Source: Chrysiogenia bacterium (GTDB taxonomy: Bacteria; JAGRBM01). From it: a stretch of DNA of 8,708 nt. The stretch covers positions 1-8,708 of the forward strand of contig JAGRBM010000388.1 of the NCBI GenBank assembly GCA_020434085.1, written 5' to 3'. The notes under the pieces were generated by a model, which saw only the letters and a program-made list of their open reading frames with translations, was not told the DNA's origin and did not search any database. This document shows positions 5,928-8,708 of this stretch, in pieces; position 1 is the first letter of the stretch; each line of letters starts with the position of its first letter. A program made the translations under genes and the position numbers.

Positions 5928-6770
5928 ATGGAGCTGCCCACGCCGCTCACAAGCGCTCACTGGCTATATGAGAACCTGCAAAACCCCGCGCTGCGTATCT
6001 TCGATGTGCGCTGGTACCTCGACCCCGCGCGCAAGGGGCGCGAGGCCTTTTTGAGCTACCACATCCCCGGCGCGCAGTTTGCCGAGCTCGATACCGAGCT
6101 GAGCAGCCCACGCACCCGGCGCTCGGGCCGTCATCCATGGCCCTCAGTTACGCAAATGGTCGAGTTCCTGGAGTCGCGCGGTGTCTCGAACCACTGCGAC
6201 ATCGTCTGCTACGACGACGCCGGCGGCGCGGTGGCCTCGCGGCTGTGGATGATCCTGCGCTGGCTCGGGCACGAGCGCGTCGCCGTGCTCGACGGAGGAC
6301 TGCCGCGCTGGCAGATGCTGGGGCTGCCCGTCACGAACGCTCCGACGGTCGTCCCCCGCCGCGCGCATTTTGTCCCCTCCCCGCGCGAGTCGCTGCTGGT
6401 TAATCTCGGGCAAGCCCGTGCCATCAGCGAGGGCGCCGCGCCGGGCGCGCTGCTCGACGCGCGCGCGGGCGAACGCTACCGGGGCGAGACCGAACCGGTC
6501 GACCCCAGGCCGGGGCACATTCCCGGTGCCGCGAACCGCGCGTTTGCCCAGAACCTGCGCGGCGATGGGACGATGAAGCAGCCCGCAACGCTTGTGCGCG
6601 AGTTCGAAGGCCTGACGGATGCAGTCCACTACTGCGGCTCGGGCGTCACCGCCTGCCACAACCTGCTGGCCATGGAAGTGGCGGGCCTCAAGGGCTCACG
6701 GCTGTATCCTGGTTCGTGGAGCGAGTGGTCGCGTCGCGATAGCCTGCCCGCCGCGCTGGGGGAGGAGTAA
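5928..6770 (+). CDS. Two-domain rhodanese, SseA-like 3-mercaptopyruvate/thiosulfate sulfurtransferase
   Basis: Moves a sulfane sulfur from 3-mercaptopyruvate (or thiosulfate) to thiol or cyanide acceptors through a cysteine persulfide, in the cytoplasm. Seen: 280 residues, normal for the tandem-rhodanese family. The inactive N-terminal rhodanese domain covers about 5-135 (IFDVRWYLDP, YHIPGAQF, DIVCYDDAGGAVASRLWMILRWLGH, VLDGGLPRW). The catalytic domain covers about 160-275 (LLDARAGERYRGETEPVDP, GHIPGAAN) with the active-site loop CGSGVTA at 236-242. Known: CGSGVTA is the loop of SseA/mercaptopyruvate sulfurtransferases, whereas classical thiosulfate sulfurtransferases carry CRKGVT/S, so mercaptopyruvate is the more likely donor. 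The frame is open upstream to 5721, but the family homology starts at MELPTPLTSAHWL, and GGGAGG lies 8 bases before ATG 5928. The gene stands alone on the plus strand and ends just before a hairpin terminator. Confidence 0.95.
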   Translation: MELPTPLTSAHWLYENLQNPALRIFDVRWYLDPARKGREAFLSYHIPGAQFAELDTELSSPRTRRSGRHPWPSVTQMVEFLESRGVSNHCDIVCYDDAGGAVASRLWMILRWLGHERVAVLDGGLPRWQMLGLPVTNAPTVVPRRAHFVPSPRESLLVNLGQARAISEGAAPGALLDARAGERYRGETEPVDPRPGHIPGAANRAFAQNLRGDGTMKQPATLVREFEGLTDAVHYCGSGVTACHNLLAMEVAGLKGSRLYPGSWSEWSRRDSLPAALGEE

Positions 6771-6786
6771 TCAGCTGGTGCGGGAC

Positions 6787-6817
6787 ATGGGTTTGGCTCG
6801 CCAAGCCCATCATTGTT
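6787..6817 (+). terminator. Hairpin terminator after the sulfurtransferase
   Basis: On the plus strand ATGGGTTTGG pairs with CCAAGCCCAT (6787-6796 with 6801-6810; ten pairs including one G-U) around a CTCG loop, followed by CATTGTTT, an imperfect U-tract. It starts 17 bases after the sulfurtransferase stop. Read on the minus strand the stem has a C-A mismatch and no T-run, so it serves the plus-strand gene best. Its right arm touches the stop codon of the convergent secreted-protein gene. Confidence 0.6.
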
Positions 6818-7985
6818 TCGGCACGATCGTAAGCTCAAAGAGCTCGGGCTCATAAAGGTACGCAGCACCACCGGCGGCACCGATCTCGAATGTGCGGCCT
6901 GCCAGAGTCAGATCCTCGAAACCGCCCACGAAGCGCCCGCCCACATAGAACTCCGTCCAGGGACCGTTCCAGGAAACCAGAATCCGTGTGCGCCCTCCCG
7001 CGACAATGGGCTCGGGAAGCGGCAGCGCGGCAACCTCCAACCCTCGCTTCTTGTCGTCGATTCGCGTGACTCGCAGCACCGCGCCGCCGAGTGCGGCGCG
7101 ATAGGCGACTTCGTCGCCTTTCCATTCGAGCCGAAGCGTCGCGCCAGCTTCCAGCACGAGCCACGCCGCCAGACTCCTGCCCGTCGACTTGTCGCTGCCG
7201 CGCAGCACGTGAGCCTGCGAGAGCGGTGCATCGGTCAGCGGCGGGGCAAAGAGGCCTCCGCCCACAATCTCGTCGGGCCCGGCGATTCGCTGCGTCGCGG
7301 CCGTCACGACGACCGGAGCACTGAGGACCTTTGCTTCCATGGCAAAGAGTGCGCGCGGGCTGATCTGCTCGCCCGCGGCAGGCGAAGCCGCGCCGGGAAG
7401 ACGAAAGAACTCCTCAAAACGCGAACGGAAATGCGCCTCATCGTAGCCGACCACCTTGAGGCGCCGCGCCAGCGTGAGACCGCCATCGGGGGCGCGGCGG
7501 TATCCGTAGAGAAGATCGCCGACTTCTACCTTTTCCCCGGGACCGACATCTGCCAGCAAGGTGCCACCCTCCAGTTCCAGATCGACCAGCAGCGGGTAGC
7601 CATCGATGAAGTCCTGCCGCAGCGCACCCGCGAGCGACGCGAGCTTTGCCGAACCCGCGCGAACTGCCGCGGCATCGCGCGCGCCGCTCGCGCAGTCGCG
7701 AATGCGAACCTCGGCGGCGTATTTTTCGGATTTTGTCAGAACAAGCTGCGCGGCCTTTTCGAGCCGCTTGTCGCCGGCGCAGGCCCCCGCGAGATCGGCG
7801 GCCTGTACTTCGAGAAGTGCGTAGCGCCGCGTGCGCTCCAGCCTTGCGAGCAGGTCACGCTGCAACTCGGCGGCCTCGGCGCCTCCCGACGGCGGAACGA
7901 ACCCGAAGACCGTCCGGGCCTGGGCGAGCGCCGGGCAGAGCAGCAGCGTCAGCGCGAGGATCCAGCCGGTCCGGCGCGGACTCAT
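6810..7985 (-). CDS. Secreted protein with TolB/CsgG-like N-terminus and LamG-like C-terminus, function unknown
   Basis: 391 residues. Seen: a Sec signal peptide (RR, hydrophobic 8-17, likely cut after AQA at residue 23). Then an alpha/beta stretch at about 25-130 that opens VFGFVPPSGG..AELQRDLLARLERTRRYALLEV, like the start of TolB/CsgG-type periplasmic domains ('v.p..... l...l...L...ryrlve'), with C69 and C98 as a possible disulfide. Then a compact segment at about 145-190 with VGPGEKVEVGDLLYGYRR, like the 'G..vGd.l.vyr' barrel seen at the end of FlgT-like proteins. Then a beta-rich C-terminus at about 265-388 with TRILVSWNGPWTEFYVGGRFVGG, resembling concanavalin A/laminin G-like domains. 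All three fold assignments are inferred by eye. ATG 7985 overlaps the mazG stop TGA in an ATGA, so translation is probably coupled to mazG; GGGGGCGA is just upstream. The protein is probably periplasmic or surface-exposed. I do not recognise the gene. Confidence 0.8.
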   Translation of the reverse strand: MSPRRTGWILALTLLLCPALAQARTVFGFVPPSGGAEAAELQRDLLARLERTRRYALLEVQAADLAGACAGDKRLEKAAQLVLTKSEKYAAEVRIRDCASGARDAAAVRAGSAKLASLAGALRQDFIDGYPLLVDLELEGGTLLADVGPGEKVEVGDLLYGYRRAPDGGLTLARRLKVVGYDEAHFRSRFEEFFRLPGAASPAAGEQISPRALFAMEAKVLSAPVVVTAATQRIAGPDEIVGGGLFAPPLTDAPLSQAHVLRGSDKSTGRSLAAWLVLEAGATLRLEWKGDEVAYRAALGGAVLRVTRIDDKKRGLEVAALPLPEPIVAGGRTRILVSWNGPWTEFYVGGRFVGGFEDLTLAGRTFEIGAAGGAAYLYEPELFELTIVPKQ

Positions 7986-8708
7986 TCGCCCCCGGCCTTC
8001 TCGGCCTGACGCGCCACCTGATAGTGCGCTTCCATTTCCTGGATCGTGAGACCCTCAAGCCGCTTGCCCGCCGCCCTGGCGGCCTGTTCGATGGCGGCGA
8101 AGCGGCGCTCGAACTTGCGATTGGTACGGCGCAACGCTTCCTCGGGATTGATGCCCCAGCGCCGCGCGATGTTCGCAACAACAAAGAGGACGTCGCCAAG
8201 CTCGTCCTCGGCGCGATCCAGGCGCTCGGGATCGTCGATCGGCGCGTCGGGCACCGGGGCCGCATCAACGCCCGAAGCGACCTTTGGAATCTTGCCGTCC
8301 GGAAAGAGCTCCTGTGCGAGCTCTCCGAGTTCTTCATTGAGCTTGTCGAAGAGCATCTCGCGCACCGGCCAGTCGTAGCCCACGCGGGACGCCTTCTCGG
8401 AGATGCGGCTGGCGCGGCTGAGCGCGGGCATGCTGTTGGGAACGCCCGAGAGCAGGGACTCGCGCTGCTTTTCGCGCTTCTTGATCTGCTCCCAGTTCTC
8501 GACGACCTGGCCGGCGGTCTCGGCCTTCACATTGGCAAAGACGTGGGGGTGACGGCGAATCAGTTTTTCGGAAATCCCGTCCACTACGGGAATCAGGTCG
8601 AAGCGGCCCTCATCGGCCGCGATCTGGGAATGGAGAACCACCTGAAGCAGCAGGTCGCCGAGTTCCTCCACGATGTCGGCGTCTACCCCCGAATCGATGG
8701 CCTCGAGC
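7982..8708 (-). CDS. mazG: Nucleoside triphosphate pyrophosphohydrolase MazG (5' end outside window)
   Basis: Hydrolyses (d)NTPs, including damaged or non-canonical ones, to the monophosphate and pyrophosphate in the cytoplasm. About 241 C-terminal residues are visible; the frame is open to the window edge and the homology already runs at 8708 (LEAIDSGVDADI before EELGDLLLQVV), so the N-terminal 40 or so residues, with the first EExxE motif, lie outside. GTG 8671 is internal, not a start. Seen: the first-domain ExxD (EELGD) with LLQVVLHSQIAADEGRFD, the RRHPHVF block, NWEQIKKREK, and a second domain with EELGE (8335-8321) and EDELGD followed by VLFVVANIARRWG, then ALRRTNRKFERRF near the end. 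Both metal-binding signatures of the second, catalytically dominant domain are therefore intact. Between EELGE and ELGD there is an extra Pro/Ala/Asp-rich loop of about 20 residues. The stop overlaps the ATG of the secreted protein gene by 4 bases. Confidence 0.96.
   Translation of the reverse strand, partial: LEAIDSGVDADIVEELGDLLLQVVLHSQIAADEGRFDLIPVVDGISEKLIRRHPHVFANVKAETAGQVVENWEQIKKREKQRESLLSGVPNSMPALSRASRISEKASRVGYDWPVREMLFDKLNEELGELAQELFPDGKIPKVASGVDAAPVPDAPIDDPERLDRAEDELGDVLFVVANIARRWGINPEEALRRTNRKFERRFAAIEQAARAAGKRLEGLTIQEMEAHYQVARQAEKAGGE

Noticed and set aside
6813-8009. A 398-codon open frame on the plus strand opposite the secreted-protein gene
   Set aside because: It mirrors a well-supported minus-strand gene with signal peptide and start/stop overlap with mazG. 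Its translation is rich in R, Q and A with no recognisable domain, as expected for the antisense of GC-rich coding DNA.

Overview
The window is GC-rich DNA (roughly 60 % or more by eye) densely packed with ordinary bacterial chromosomal genes. It suggests a Gram-negative, high-GC bacterium of proteobacterial or deltaproteobacterial type. The reasons are a type A (ancestral) RNase P RNA, Sec signal peptides with lipoprotein-like features, GTG and TTG start codons, and a housekeeping set of acpS, mazG, an SPFH protein and a 3-mercaptopyruvate-type sulfurtransferase. The lineage cannot be fixed from the sequence alone. I see no tRNA, CRISPR array, insertion sequence, phage gene or origin.

Layout, left to right. 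On the minus strand, a DinB-family metalloprotein gene (1443-1976) is followed after 7 bases by a large GT-C-like polytopic membrane protein gene (32-1435). Divergent from dinB, on the plus strand, is a small membrane protein of the YdjM/DUF457 metal-dependent hydrolase type (2071-2739). It converges on the RNase P RNA gene rnpB (about 2750-3148, minus).

A minus-strand gene string runs into rnpB: acpS (5429-5809), an SPFH/prohibitin-family protein with a lipobox-like signal (4581-5375), a second GT-C-like membrane protein (3155-4567), then rnpB, which begins about 10 bases after the last stop codon. Divergent from acpS is a plus-strand two-domain rhodanese of the SseA type (5928-6770), ending at a hairpin terminator. 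At the right edge, a 5'-truncated mazG (7982-8708) overlaps by 4 bases a secreted protein with TolB/CsgG-like and LamG-like parts (6810-7985).

The genes do not form one obvious pathway. acpS activates acyl carrier protein, mazG clears non-canonical nucleoside triphosphates, the SPFH protein and the two membrane proteins act at the envelope, and rnpB matures tRNA. I found no convincing new multi-gene system. The points most worth a second look are the rnpB gene abutting the upstream stop codon with its promoter presumably inside that coding sequence, the three-part secreted protein coupled to mazG, and the lipobox on the prohibitin-like protein.
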